From assembly GCF_963678635.1 (NCBI RefSeq), contig NC_087066.1, forward strand, positions 51,970,312 through 52,034,311: DNA of 64,000 nt. Reading direction: 5' to 3'. The notes beneath the pieces were generated by a model, which made no database searches, had not been told where the DNA came from, and saw nothing but the letters and a program-made list of their open reading frames with translations. Every line of letters starts with the position of its first letter. Within the stretch, counting starts at the first letter, position 1. The stretch comes from Symsagittifera roscoffensis. Its lineage: Eukaryota; Xenacoelomorpha; Acoela; Convolutidae. Positions 1-12,300 of this stretch are shown in pieces. The position numbers and the translations under genes were made by a program.

Positions 1-3000
1 ATTAGAAATTTGTTCCAATTCGGCGGCGGTCAGTGACAATTTGAAATTTTGCATATTTCTGCCGTTATCATATTCGGCCAATATCAATATTCAGTCCCTG
101 GAAATGTTTAGTTTCCTTCCAAATTTTAGATTACTGAAATCTGATTGGCTGATTTTCATTTTTGCGCATTTGGTCCTTCGAGTATGAGGGATTCCACCTG
201 TAGATTTTGGGGATTGCTTCTCTAGGTCCGTTCACACACTCTAACTTAACGGCACCGCAAAGTGGTCCCTATGGTAATGAATTCAGCGGGGCGACGGAGA
301 TTCACTACTATCCACAATTCCGAAAGGGTTAAGTTGGTGGCAACTGTTCTGTACTGTATTCTGTTACTTTCGATTCTGCCCTTTTGATAGTGCTCCTGTG
401 GCTGTCTCGTCCGCTATCACCGATCGCAAGAAATTCTAGTTATAATTTAATTCAAATAAAATATTGGTCCAAATGCAGTAGGCTCTAGGCGGCCAGAGTA
501 TAATCTAGTAATCTAATCAAAAAGAAACGGTCCGCGATCAATCAACACAATTACCTAATTGAAATTCAAATTCCAACTAACTTAGCTAACAGTTCTCTCT
601 TCTCTAGAGAAACTTAATTAACGAATTATACACAGTAATTCCGTCAATCTCAGTCTGACCTGCTAAAACAGTAGTGTCACTAAGAATCACTCGTCCTTTG
701 AGGTACTTTGACTGATCTCTTAACTCCTAACTCGCGATTCCTGATTCTCTAACTCGGAGAACCAACTAGACTCTCTCTCACTATCAATTGCTCTCCAATT
801 ATTGAGAACCCTACCTTTCTGACTCATAGCTAATTTTTGTTCTCTAACTAATGATAATCAACTACTCTTAATAGTAGCTCGCACTGTTCTCACTTTAACT
901 GAGAACCAACTACTCTCACTAGTAGCTCAACTGTTCTCTAACTAACTGAGAACCAACTACTCGTAATAGAAGCTCGACTGTTCTCTAACTAACTGAGAAC
1001 CAACTACTCGTAATAGTAGCTCAACTGTTCTGCCTAAGGGTAGGCAATTTGTTATTCTCTATAATGTTTGCCTATTTGAGTTATAGTTAGAGTTATGTCG
1101 TCCCCACAAGTCCTGACATTTACTTTGGTACCCATTTCGCAAGTTTTAACTGAATTCTTACTCGTACGACACTATTCTTAAATTCCAATTTTATTATAGG
1201 TATCTCTAACTAAGGTAATATCAAATAACAATATCAAGTCCAATTTCACCTCCAAACCGAGTTATGCTTAATTAACCAATCTCCCAAGCTTTTATTTGAT
1301 TATTCCATTAACGTTCCGACCTCCCGAGGGAAAGGGAAGATCCTTTCTATGGGTCGCTACTTCATTTCGAGCATCTAAAATTCCGATCTATACTCTATTC
1401 AAATTCCGACGTTCTAGATATCAGGGGAACTTAATTCGCTTATTAGGGGTCAATTTGTTCTAAAAAGCCATCTCCGGAGCTGGGTAAAAATCTCGTCCAT
1501 TCATTTTATTTAGCAGACCTACTTCCCATGCTATGTTCCTATTACCGCAATTTCCTCTGGAACTACTTGTCTATAGTCAGATTGAATTTCTATTAATAGC
1601 GCATTCGCCAAGCTAAGTTGAACTCAATGTTTGCCAGCCCATTTTAGTTAGTTGCACTACTTTAATCATACAATGAATGCGTTATATCTCTCTCAGCTTC
1701 TGCTCCTTTTCCCAATAGGTAAGTTCCCTCCCAAATAATAGTAGGGTGACCTATTCTCATTCCCAAGGGCTGGGGTTGGGTTTGAGTAATACGCCACTTT
1801 CCGATGTGAATCCCAGGGTTTTTTACGCAATTTTGGTCTTAATCGCCCAAAGGTCATTTAAAGGTTATTCCGGAGTCAATCTTCCTTATTCAGGTTTAGA
1901 ATTCCATAAGGGTCCTACCTACCAAGTTTAATCCATATCCCGTTAATACTTCCCAAGTTATCCCATTCAGGATGTCAATTATCACTTTTCCCGGGAAAAG
2001 GCCATTAGCACCTAAAGGAGTCGCCTAGGGGTCATCGGTTTCACTCATTAAGGATCTTTTTTCGAGAATGATTTGTATTGTCTACTGCCGCCATAAAATC
2101 AATATGCCCTTGCTCTTTTTTTGCGTAAGTTGCCTATTTCCGGTTTCAGGGGTACTTTTCCTTAGTGCTAATAACTTCAGGTCCAACCGCCGGATATGGC
2201 TCAAATTATAACACATGATATACTTCGTTACTACCTATGATGTCTTAAAATTCTAGCTTCCTGCGTTCAGCGGTGTCCGAGAAACGACTCCCGGAAGTCG
2301 GAGTGGGGACTACTCGCATGGGACATAGCACCGGAAGCAGGGGTCCTGGGGGTCTGGGGTCCTCAACTTGAGCTTCCCCAACTAGGTCTATAGCATACTA
2401 TATTTTGGTTCCTATCCAACTCCTAGTTGCCGAGTTCTAATAGGGCCATTTGCACTTCCTGGAACCGTTATCACTTGGGGCCTGGTCAAATCATCTCTTG
2501 TATCCGTTCTATGAGCTTCACAAGGCTAGCCCCGTTAGTTTTCATTTGGGGGGAGGGGTTCGCCGATCTTACTTCACCTGAGTTTTCCGCCATAAGAGGG
2601 ACTATATTTTCGAAGATTCAACTTATTTTGGACTTGACTGTTTGTTTACCTTTCTAGTTATCTTATTGATTTGTCAATACCGAGCTACGTAGCATGCATT
2701 AGCTCACGGTAAACTCCCAATTGAACTCTAAGTTTGACAAAAAAGTATTAGGATCACCGATCCTACACCACCTTAATAATTAATAATTACTCATTTCTGA
2801 AGTTTGCTTCCTGTTCTCGGTTCTGATTGGTTAATATAGTATTTGTCTACTTTATGGTCTATCTACTATATGACTTGTCTACTTTTTGCTACGTAACCAT
2901 GTGCTGTATAGTTAATCTTTAACCACCCAGCTCACAAACCGCGGCATAGGTCTTTTTTCCCCGGCCGATTTATTGTATCTCAGGGGGCTCATCATATTAA

Positions 3001-3600
3001 AACCATGCTGTTACTCGTGATTTGTATTTTTTTTGCAGAAATTCAAAATTGTTTTCCCAGTGTGTCACTGTGGTTTTAAGCTGTTTTGAATTTTTACTAT
3101 TCAGACCAATTTAGAGCAACACTGTTTTAAAAATTGGGCTTCAATATAACTTGTTTTTCAGATCCATTTTGTGTTTGTTTTTACTATTTTGTCAATTAGA
3201 GGTTTGAAAAGTTTAACATAAAATTTTAACAAGCAAAAATTCTACTGTCTTTTCTTTTTCTGTTGATGTGTTTCTGCAAAAGTAATTGGTCGGAACATTC
3301 TGTGCTACTTGCACAGCAGCCGGCTATCTTTGTTTATCGGATCGTTTTGATAAACATTCAAATCACAAAAAAGCTAGGTTGAACGCAATTTCAGTCAAAT
3401 GACACGTAAATCAACAAATGCAAAAAAAAACATTGCTGGTTTCCGCTGGTTCTGACTATTGGGCAGGTTGTGTGGTGAAACCTCGACCCGGGCCACGATC
3501 GTGCAATAGCCTCAGTTGCTAGCCTCAGTTTGTACTGTTCACAAGAGAAAAGGACACCGGTTTTTGCCAAAAACTTGCAGCTAATTAAATTGCAGTTCGT
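1..3600. other. Gene-free left edge, probably mobile-element or intronic sequence
   Basis: No ORF here has a recognisable domain or a coding-like run. Bases 1 to about 2,960 are more balanced in composition and almost free of the long A/T homopolymers that fill the introns further right; the texture changes near 3,020. This suggests the block is an inserted element (LTR or UTR-like), but no terminal repeats, PBS or coding remnant were found to prove it. The only structured part is the minisatellite near 0.84-1.03 kb. Confidence 0.4.
838..1030. repeat. About 47-bp minisatellite, roughly 4 copies
   Basis: Units built on CTAACTGAGAACCAACTACT followed by a TAGTAGCTCAACTGTTCT-like half recur four times. 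The last two copies are nearly identical and the first is diverged. Further CTCTAACT fragments extend to the left to about 740. Confidence 0.7.
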
Positions 3601-3666
3601 TTGCACTTCTAACGTAAATAATGTCTCTATGGACAGACAAACTATTGTATTTTGCTTTCTTTTCAG

Positions 3667-4061
3667 AGCTCGGAGCTACTGGCGCAGCCTTAATTCTTAA
3701 CACTTCCCTTCTGCGCAATGTTTCGCCCCCCGATATCCATTTCGCCGTGGGGGACAAGATCAAAGTGACAAGCAATGCCAAAAAGTTCAAGAGAATTCAA
3801 AAGCACAGAGTTCAAAACTGGAAAGACGCCTTCAAGCGACTCGCTGGTCGTTCGGCTACTGTCGTTGATGATTCCCTCACTTCTGGCAAAATAGGGGTGA
3901 AGTTTGTTGGAATCGACGAGGTGGTGACAACAAGCAAAAAGGTCATTGACCGAAATGAAGAGGAAGAATTTTTTGAGGGCGAGCGAGTGGTGTGTCTGCT
4001 CTCCAGTGATCAGCTGGAAAATTTGTTGAAAGACGAGACGTACAAAGCGTACCAAAATGAG
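3667..4061 (+). CDS. MIB-like gene, cycle 1 exon D
   Basis: Acceptor CTTTTCAG, donor GAG|GTATAC; phase 1 in, phase 0 out. It encodes a module beginning HFAVGDKIKV, with a QKHRVQNW segment matching the QKNHGEW of the other two D modules, and ends with a GERVVCLL strand that matches GDKVVCAL and GDKIVCAL downstream. It is the most diverged of the three D copies. The reading frame stays open upstream through an ATG at 3621, which could be a start if the gene begins here. Confidence 0.75.
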
Positions 4062-6344
4062 GTATACTATAGTTAAAAACAATTTAGTTTCCAACAGTTT
4101 AAATATTCGAAAAAAAATCTAGGGCTTCTAAAACAGCATTGGTTATATGTGTGCTCTTTTTTGCGCTCTCTCGAAAAAACAAAATCAATTTCAATTGAAA
4201 GTTCAGAAGATTTGCGCACGACCAATTTGGCCTGAAAAAAATGTACGTATCAAAGACCATTGTGAAGACACTAATTTAGGTTCTTGTTAGAATAAAATTT
4301 TAGAAGTTATTCACGCTCAAATTTATTTAATCGCGGCTTGACGTTTGTTTTCTTCTTTCCACATGAAATAGGGTTACAACTGCTCATATCAAGGCGAAGC
4401 CTGTAATGTTCCGACTGTATTTTAAAGTCTATGGAGAAGTGTTCGCTTTAAAAAACTGATGAAATTTTCAAAAAAAAACACTGAAATAATTTTGATTTTT
4501 TTTGGAACTAATACTTCGCATATAAGACGGGTTAAGTCTCCGCTTACGCGTTCTTAGCACGAAACATTTTGCGCGTTAATTACCCCAAATTGGCAATCTT
4601 TAAGCCGCCATAAATTTACAAGACTGCTCGTATATCAGGGCGAAGCTCTGAATGTTTCGATTGCACTTTAAGGCCAATTGAATATTTTTTTGTTTAAAAG
4701 TTGACCTAAATTGGAAAAAAAAGTATTTTTTTTTCGTTTTCTTAAAGTTCATCCCCTCACACGCTAATGTAAATTAGAAAGGGATGTAGTTAGCGTCTTG
4801 TATCTTAATAGTACAGCAGTTGCGCATTCATTTCGTTGCTCATGCGTGTTATATGGTTTAATATATCGCGCGTCAATTATCTCAGATTGGTCAAATAAGC
4901 AATTTTCAAACCGTCATAACGTTAAGAAAAATGATGGTGATATATATTTTTGTTTTTGAGCTCAGAAAAACATTATTTTCTTCCGTCAAAATAGCTCAAT
5001 TAAAAAGTTGAAACTTAACTGAATTAAAAACACCGCAGCGTAAATTTTCCGCACTTCCTTCGAAAGTCGGAACAGAAAATGATCACAGGTAAATTTTTTT
5101 ATATAATGTGATCTCAGGACAACAAAATTTTTATAATGATGTAAGAAACCGTCAAAAGGTGCTAGTTAGATTTTGTTAGAAAAAACTACCCGGTGCAAAA
5201 ATATTCCGTCACGTTCTTTGAAAGTCGAAACAAAAGGATATATGTAAAAAAAACGTTGTTCTGTTTAGCAGTCGATGAACGCAGTTCAGGCTCTTATATA
5301 GGTCGCAAAGATTTTTTTCAGGAAAAGCCTCAAAATTTGTTCAGGCCCAAGTTTTTTTTTCGCGATTTTACTTTTGATTCCTTTTACTTCATTTCCTTTG
5401 TTAAAAGAAAGGCAAACTCCACTATCGAACAGCGAAAGTGTAAAAGTCTTCAAAAATGTGATCGACATTTAGTTTCGAAATAGGTTTTTCAGGTTTCCAT
5501 TATATTTATTGTCTCAAATCGGGTTAATTTTATCAGAAATATGCCAATCATAAATTGTACTAAAAAATCAAAGAGCTCAAAGAGCCTCTATTTTTTTTCT
5601 CGAAAATTGAGATTTTTTCAAAAAAAAGAGGTCAGTATTTTTTGGTCTGTTTACTTGCGTTCATTGACTCGTTTCCAACTGTCTGTTGGCTATGTTCTGT
5701 TCAATAGGAAGGAACTATCGTGTCACTTCGAAATGACTCACCACAAGCGAGAGTTGCCGAAGTCGCATTGGACAATGGCACCAAATTCACATTCCCAACT
5801 AGCCTGATTTTGTCTTGTGTGCTGCCTGATCCCGACAGTGACGACTCGGACTCGACACCCAGCGCGGTAAGAATAAAAATCAAGTTAAGAGTATAATGTG
5901 AACTGAACTGTTTGCCTCTTTCAACTCTCCCAGTTTAGGACCGTTTAAAATAGATTTTGTAAGTCAACAATCATTGAATTTACTAAGTAACATAATGGTT
6001 AAATGCGTTTCGATTTTGGGTGAGAACATTCGTTTAATATGGTACAATTTAAGTTAGAATGCTTTGGGCTCAAGAGAAAGGGGCCAACACATGAGTTGAT
6101 TAGTCCTTCACGGAGAACCGCTGATTCGCTCCTGGTTAAGATACATGCTGTTTTTTGGCATTATTTGGTTTAAATCTGATATACATGCTGTTTTTGGCTA
6201 TTATTTGGGCTGGGTAATGTTCTTTAACCCTCAAGCAACGAGCACGGATCATGGTGGGCTTCGAACATCCGAGCTTTCGATTGAGAGGCATAGACGTAGA
6301 CGTAACCACTTCACCAACGCTCCCCTAAAAAAGCTTAAGGTAGT

Positions 6345-6389
<45 letters not shown>

Positions 6390-9300
6390 GGGGGGGGGGG
6401 TGACGGACAAAGAGCCGCCCTTTCTTTTAATTAGATACCAGAGTACACGTTCTTGGGTTCTTGTCGTGGCCTATCTGTGGGTGACAGGGTCTCAACTGAC
6501 ATGGAGAAGGCTGAGTTCAATCGGGTACAGCAGATCAAAGGTGGGGAGCGCAACGAGCACTTATTCGAAGCTGTGAAAGAAGGCCGGGCGGTCGTGAAAG
6601 GTCAGTGGTGAAAAATCATGAGTTTTTTTTCAAATTACATACAAGGGTTGCTGGTTGCTGTACAAGTAGCGCTACAAACGCCATTATGCTTAAAATTTTG
6701 AAGAAAAAAAAACCACGAAAAGGCCAAATTTTTTTTTGGTATCTGGAAATCAAAAGCCGATCATCATGAAACGGCGATTAAGCGCTTGATACGTCTAAAA
6801 AGCGAGAATGCAGACAAGTTTTTTCACTACCGGTTGTGTTTTTTCAAATTTATTGCAATTGAGTTCCAATGTGGAAAGTCTGTTATATGAAAGTATCAAT
6901 CGACAATGTACAATTTGTGCGAATTTTCAGCTGATGTTTTGTATTTCTATCCAATCAAACTGCAAACTCAAATGATAAACCGATAAGAATTACCGAACGC
7001 TTTCATGCCGAACGCGAAGGTTTTTTTTCGCAAAAAATTAATAATTTACGGAAAATTTTGTTTATTTTGAGTAATCGCAGCTTGTTGATTTGATTTGGAT
7101 TTTTATCAAATCCATAAAGTTGTTATATTAGATATTCAACAAATTATTTGGCCATGTAATTGCTTTATAGAATTACTCTTTTCGTTGAAAGAAGCTTGGT
7201 CTTTTTATCTGAAAAGTAAATCAGCTGTTTTGTGTCTTGAATCTTCTTTTAGGACTCACAACTAAAGGAAAAGTGATTTTGATGAGCGAACCAAACGAGC
7301 CTGGACAACTGGCTCATTATATCGGGAAAGTTAGCCGCAGTGGCCTTGAAAAAGATGAAAGAAAAGCTGAGAACGAATGGTTGTTCGTCGGGGATACAGT
7401 CAAAATTGCCGCGTCAACAAATGGTATGTGTATTATATGTTTAATAACTGTGCGAAAAAATCGATAAACTTTTTGAGTTGATTAAATATCTGAAGTCCAA
7501 TTTGTCCGTTTTTTGAGATTTTGATTATATTGAAAAACAATAATTGTAATATTAAGTTTTCCCATGGATGAAATATGTTGTTTGCAGAGACAGAGGTAGC
7601 GGATAGAACTGGAAAAATAGTTTCTAAAAGCACGGGAGACGAGTTTTTTGTCTGTCTGGGGGAGAATGAGGATCCGAAATCTTGTTGCAGAAACGAAGTT
7701 TCGAGGTGAGAATCAATAAGGAATAATTAAGCGTTCATGAACAAAATGATTATCAAAATTTGATCACGCTCGATTTTACTTTTTCCTGGTTTGATTTTTG
7801 ATTTCATATTCTGCTAAAAGCAAGAAACATTACGCTTTCTGCTTATAATCTTTGAAATGGTGAAAAAAAATATGAATGATTTGAGTTGCAAAATTGACTA
7901 AATTTTCTTTTTTTACCATTTATGAACTTTTGGTTAGTTTTATGAAAAAATTGTCAATCACAATTTATTTTTAAATTTCAAAGACCATGAAGAATTATTG
8001 CTCTCCGAAGTTCGAGAAAATGACAAATTAAAAAAAATTTATTTCCGTGCATTCTTTGACCTTTTTTTCAAATGTTTGTTGTCTATATGTTATCATTTTT
8101 TGATGCTCGCATGAAATGACATGAAAAAAAGACAAAAAAATTGTTTTCTTCTTACAAAAACAGATATTCAATAAAAATGGAGTACCTGACTCAAAATTTC
8201 AAAAATGGCTTCGATTTTAAAAATTCTTAATTGCTCCAAACAACCACGAGTTCTCAAACAAATGATGCTTATGTTTATCACAATCTTTTTTACTAATTAC
8301 GAAACCTAAATTTATCACAATCTTTTCTACTATTCGTGAAACCTAATTTCCTAAGCACAAAAATTTTGAAGGTAGTCGAATACTTAACTGAGTCTACGTC
8401 TTTTTATGAATGTCACTCTAGTGCCCTGGTTTACTTCGGTATAATTTTAAATGATACATTATTCAATTTCATTTTTATATGAAATTCACTGACGTTTAGG
8501 TCGCTGGTTCTAAGTGTTTGTTTGCCAACTCTTTTAACTGGCTCATATATATCCAGCTCGAAATTTCTCGCAATTTGGTTTTGTTCCATTTGAGTTTTAA
8601 CGCTATCACCAAATTTTTTGATGAAAACTTTTTGGCATATTTCCCATTGCAATTTCAGAGATGGGATCAAACTGCTAATTATTATGCATCCATACACGAG
8701 CTTGGCAGTTTGAATCCATACACGAGCATCTATACATGAGCTTGTCAGCTTGTCAGTTCGATGAAACATGTTTTTCATACAGTACTTGAGGCCACAACAT
8801 CTAGCCGCCTTTGATACTGTAATCTGAAAAGGATCTCTTAAGTTTAGTTTCTTATCTACATACCCAAGTTTTCACTAGATTTAACTTATTCCTCTTCACG
8901 ACCTTTTTTTGTAGATGTCTTTCTGCATTTACCAACTCAAGTTTCATTTTGGTTCAGCGTAGAACTAACGATCAACATTCTCTAGTTGAGTCTCAAAGTA
9001 TTCATTTCTTATCTTTTTTTGAATTTTAGTTGTATCATCAGCTAACAGGATCGCTTTTTTACCATCACAATACCCAGGTGAAAATTATTGATATAAATCA
9101 ACAACAGGATGGGACTTAGGACTGAGCTTCAGGGCGCACCAGTTATGTAGGTTTTTATTGAAAAGAGAAACCTCTTAAATTTACTAATTGCAATCGTTTT
9201 CTGTACACTTGCGAAACAAAGTGTATCATTACGACCTTTCTTTCTTTTCCAACCTAAGTCTTAAATATGGCCGCTTACACCTTTTTGATAGAATGTGCTT

Positions 9301-12300
9301 TGAAATTCGAATAGTAATAAGTTAACACACTGGATGCATTTTAAATTCATCAGATGAACCGCAAAAAGCTTTTTGTTTCAAACAACATAACAATAACAAA
9401 AAATCGATTTCAGAAATCGATTTCTAACTTAATATATCTCAACTTTTTCTTAGTCAGTTTTTTAAAATGCATAATTTTTACATAATGTGGCTCTATGCTT
9501 TCCGATTTATTACATGCAAAGTTAGTGTGGATGCCTTCAGTTTTTAATATTCCGAAGTTCTATTTGCAAAATTGTGTCTTTTTGTGTTTGGTGCTACTTT
9601 TGCTGAATCGAATGAGCAATTTATTAGCATACGTAGCTTTGTTATTGGTGGCTAGTTTTTGGAATTTATAAGCATCCGTGGCTGAGTGATTAGTGCATGA
9701 GACTCAATTTTGCTAGGTCGCATATTTGAATCCGAGTAGTCGATTTTTTGCTAATTCTTTGTGTAAACGTTTAAACGAAAGTTTTTTTAGAATGCCTTCG
9801 CAACTGTATATTTCCAGCTTTAAAGGGGCTCCGCTTGATTTATAGTATCAATCTTTTTTCTTCGTTCTATAAAGCAGCCCGCGGTTTGATATTTTTCACT
9901 AACGAAAGCTGAACATTGTCAATACAGAAGCCGTGCCATCAACTGAGGACACGTTGTCATACGAAACTCTGATTGACATTGAAAACACGGAAACTTCATT
10001 AAAACTCTATCAACATTTTATAAATATTACGTTCAAAAATTTTTTCACTGAGCTTAGTAATGCTATCGGTCTGTTATAGTTAGCCTTGTGTTCATTCAAA
10101 TATTAGGATACAACATGACGTGGAGCTTACAGTTGGTGACGAAGTGAGTTTGAGTCCAGACGCGAGGGTGGTTGCAGCGCTTCTTAACCGAGATGGTCTG
10201 GCGGTGCCTCGTGATCTTTCTACACTGTCTGGTCTCTTTGGCTTCGTTGAGGATATCACCGAAAAAGGATTCCTCAGTGTCAAGTTTGAAGGTTGCGCAA
10301 GTTAAATTTTTAAACAGTCGAACCCATTTGGCAAATTCCAAAAAGCACCACTGAACATTCAATGTAATAAGAAATTAATTTAAAAAATCAAGGAATATGC
10401 ATTTAAAAATTTTTAAACCAGTTTAGGGAGAATGTCGTAAAATTTTGCAGCCGTTGTCAACGCTATTTCCAGCAATCTTGTTGAAAAACGCTTTTTTTAG
10501 ACTCGCCTCTCTCATTCTCTCTCCCTCTCGAGTTTTCTGCAATAAACATGCGAACTTTTTGATCAAAAAAATTATTAAGGTACAAAACGAAAATTTTAAA
10601 TTATGATTTTTTTTGTATTTTACAAGAGCTGCTTAAACATAGCACAGAGGACGCTAAGTTCTTTCCTTTGATGAAAAAAGTGATAGCGAGAGAAAAATCA
10701 AGGCCGATTAAAAACTGGGCAACATATTTTTATGATTTAAATTTCACTCTGAATTAAAAGTCTGCTGGTAAACTGATAGACCGGGTTTGAATTTTTAGAC
10801 TACGAGGAAAATAATTTCGAGAACGCTGCCGAACCAATTCTTCTAAGCCACGATGCCGTATTCAAAACGAAACCGACCCAATTCTACAAAGTGGGAGACA
10901 AAGTCAAACTTATCGATCACGTCAGTCGAATCAAGTCGAATCAGAAGAACCATGGCGAGTGGTCGCCTAGGATACAAGAAGGCTTCGGTAAAGTGGGTTC
11001 GGTGGTTCAAGTGATTGACAGCTACGGGACCGGCAGAAAAGGTGAACAGGATTACGGCCCATTCGCTTGACAGAAATTCCAAAAGCGCGAAAAATTTTAC
11101 CCGCGCCTATTTTTCACAATTTTGGACGATAATTTTTTTTGGGTGATCGATATTTCTAGCAAGAGGGATTCAGTAGCCCGATCTTTATAAGTTTAGATAT
11201 CGGAAACTTTATCTCTTTGGTTGTTCAGTTTATTTGATGAACAACTTGGACTAATTTTAGCTGAAATAATCAGTGGGCCTCAATTTTTCAAAACTTTGGA
11301 CCTTTTTGGTCCTTATTTGCTGTTTTCTGTGGACAAATTTGTCAATAATTTCAAGGAGTTGTATGTTTTTTGAGAACTAACAAACAAAAAACCTCAATTT
11401 GGTTCGGTGTGTAACTTGGGGATTCGTTTTACAAGTTTAGGTATATCAAGTTAAATCGATCCCTTAGCGAGCTCCGCGTAAGTTTCTTTGGTTTGATAGA
11501 ACTTTCTTGTGCACTGAAGCTTACATTGATCTAATGACAATCTCCGAGCAATTTCGCAGATTAGGTAATTGAGAAGGTTTAAAATAATAATTTGGCTCTG
11601 AACATTTGGCTCTGTACATCCGATCTTTTCTATGTTTAAATACTAGCGACCTGAAGTTCCCGGGTATTTATAAAAGGACTTAGACTTTCTGGGTCTCGAA
11701 ATTAAAATCAATCTTTAGAAGACGTCTTAAAATAGGTGTTTGGTATATAAGTTAATTGTTGTGATAAACTTATTAAATAGATTTGGACTGTACACTGAGA
11801 TAATTCTTACACCTTACTGGGAGCTGTCATGATGTTGAACATTATCAAAGAAAATATCAACCAACTGTCGAATGATATTGATCCATCTTTGAAATCAATT
11901 CTGCAAGATCTTTTATCCCATGTTGAAACTCAAAGCGGCACCATTGCAAACATGAAAAATGAATTAATTTTTCTGAAGAAAAAAGTAAATGATCTGGAGC
12001 GCTATTCCTCGAAAGATTGTATCATTATAAACAATTTACCTCTGCGACATGGCTCTGATTATGTAGAAGATGTAATCGCATTCTTTCGTGAAGCAATTGA
12101 CATCTATGTGCCTCGTGATTCCATGGTAGCGTGTCACCCTCTAGGCCCAATTCGCGACATCAAAAACCCCCCAGCCGTTATTGTGAAATTTGTCTATTTT
12201 GATGTCAAAGACCGTATCTGGGCAAGGAAGCATTTTTTACGACATTATCTCAATCAGATCAATAAAAAACCTGTATACCTTTTTGAGAGACTGACAAAGA

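Noticed and set aside
1746-1931. 61-codon open frame in the left block
   Set aside because: No domain, no start context, no homologous copy; length is expected by chance.
3621-3666. ATG 3621 as the true start of the MIB-like gene
   Set aside because: The sequence up to 3,666 looks like a branch/pyrimidine tract with a strong acceptor, and exon D starts in phase 1 in all three cycles; kept only as a weak alternative.
6145-6576. 143-codon frame with a Cys-Val run
   Set aside because: The run is the GT microsatellite translated; the real exon A (6435-6600) is in another frame.
9671-9741. Functional tRNA gene
   Set aside because: A and B boxes are present, but the acceptor stem does not pair and the unit belongs to a diverged repeat; same for 20,572-20,636 and 32,835-32,905.
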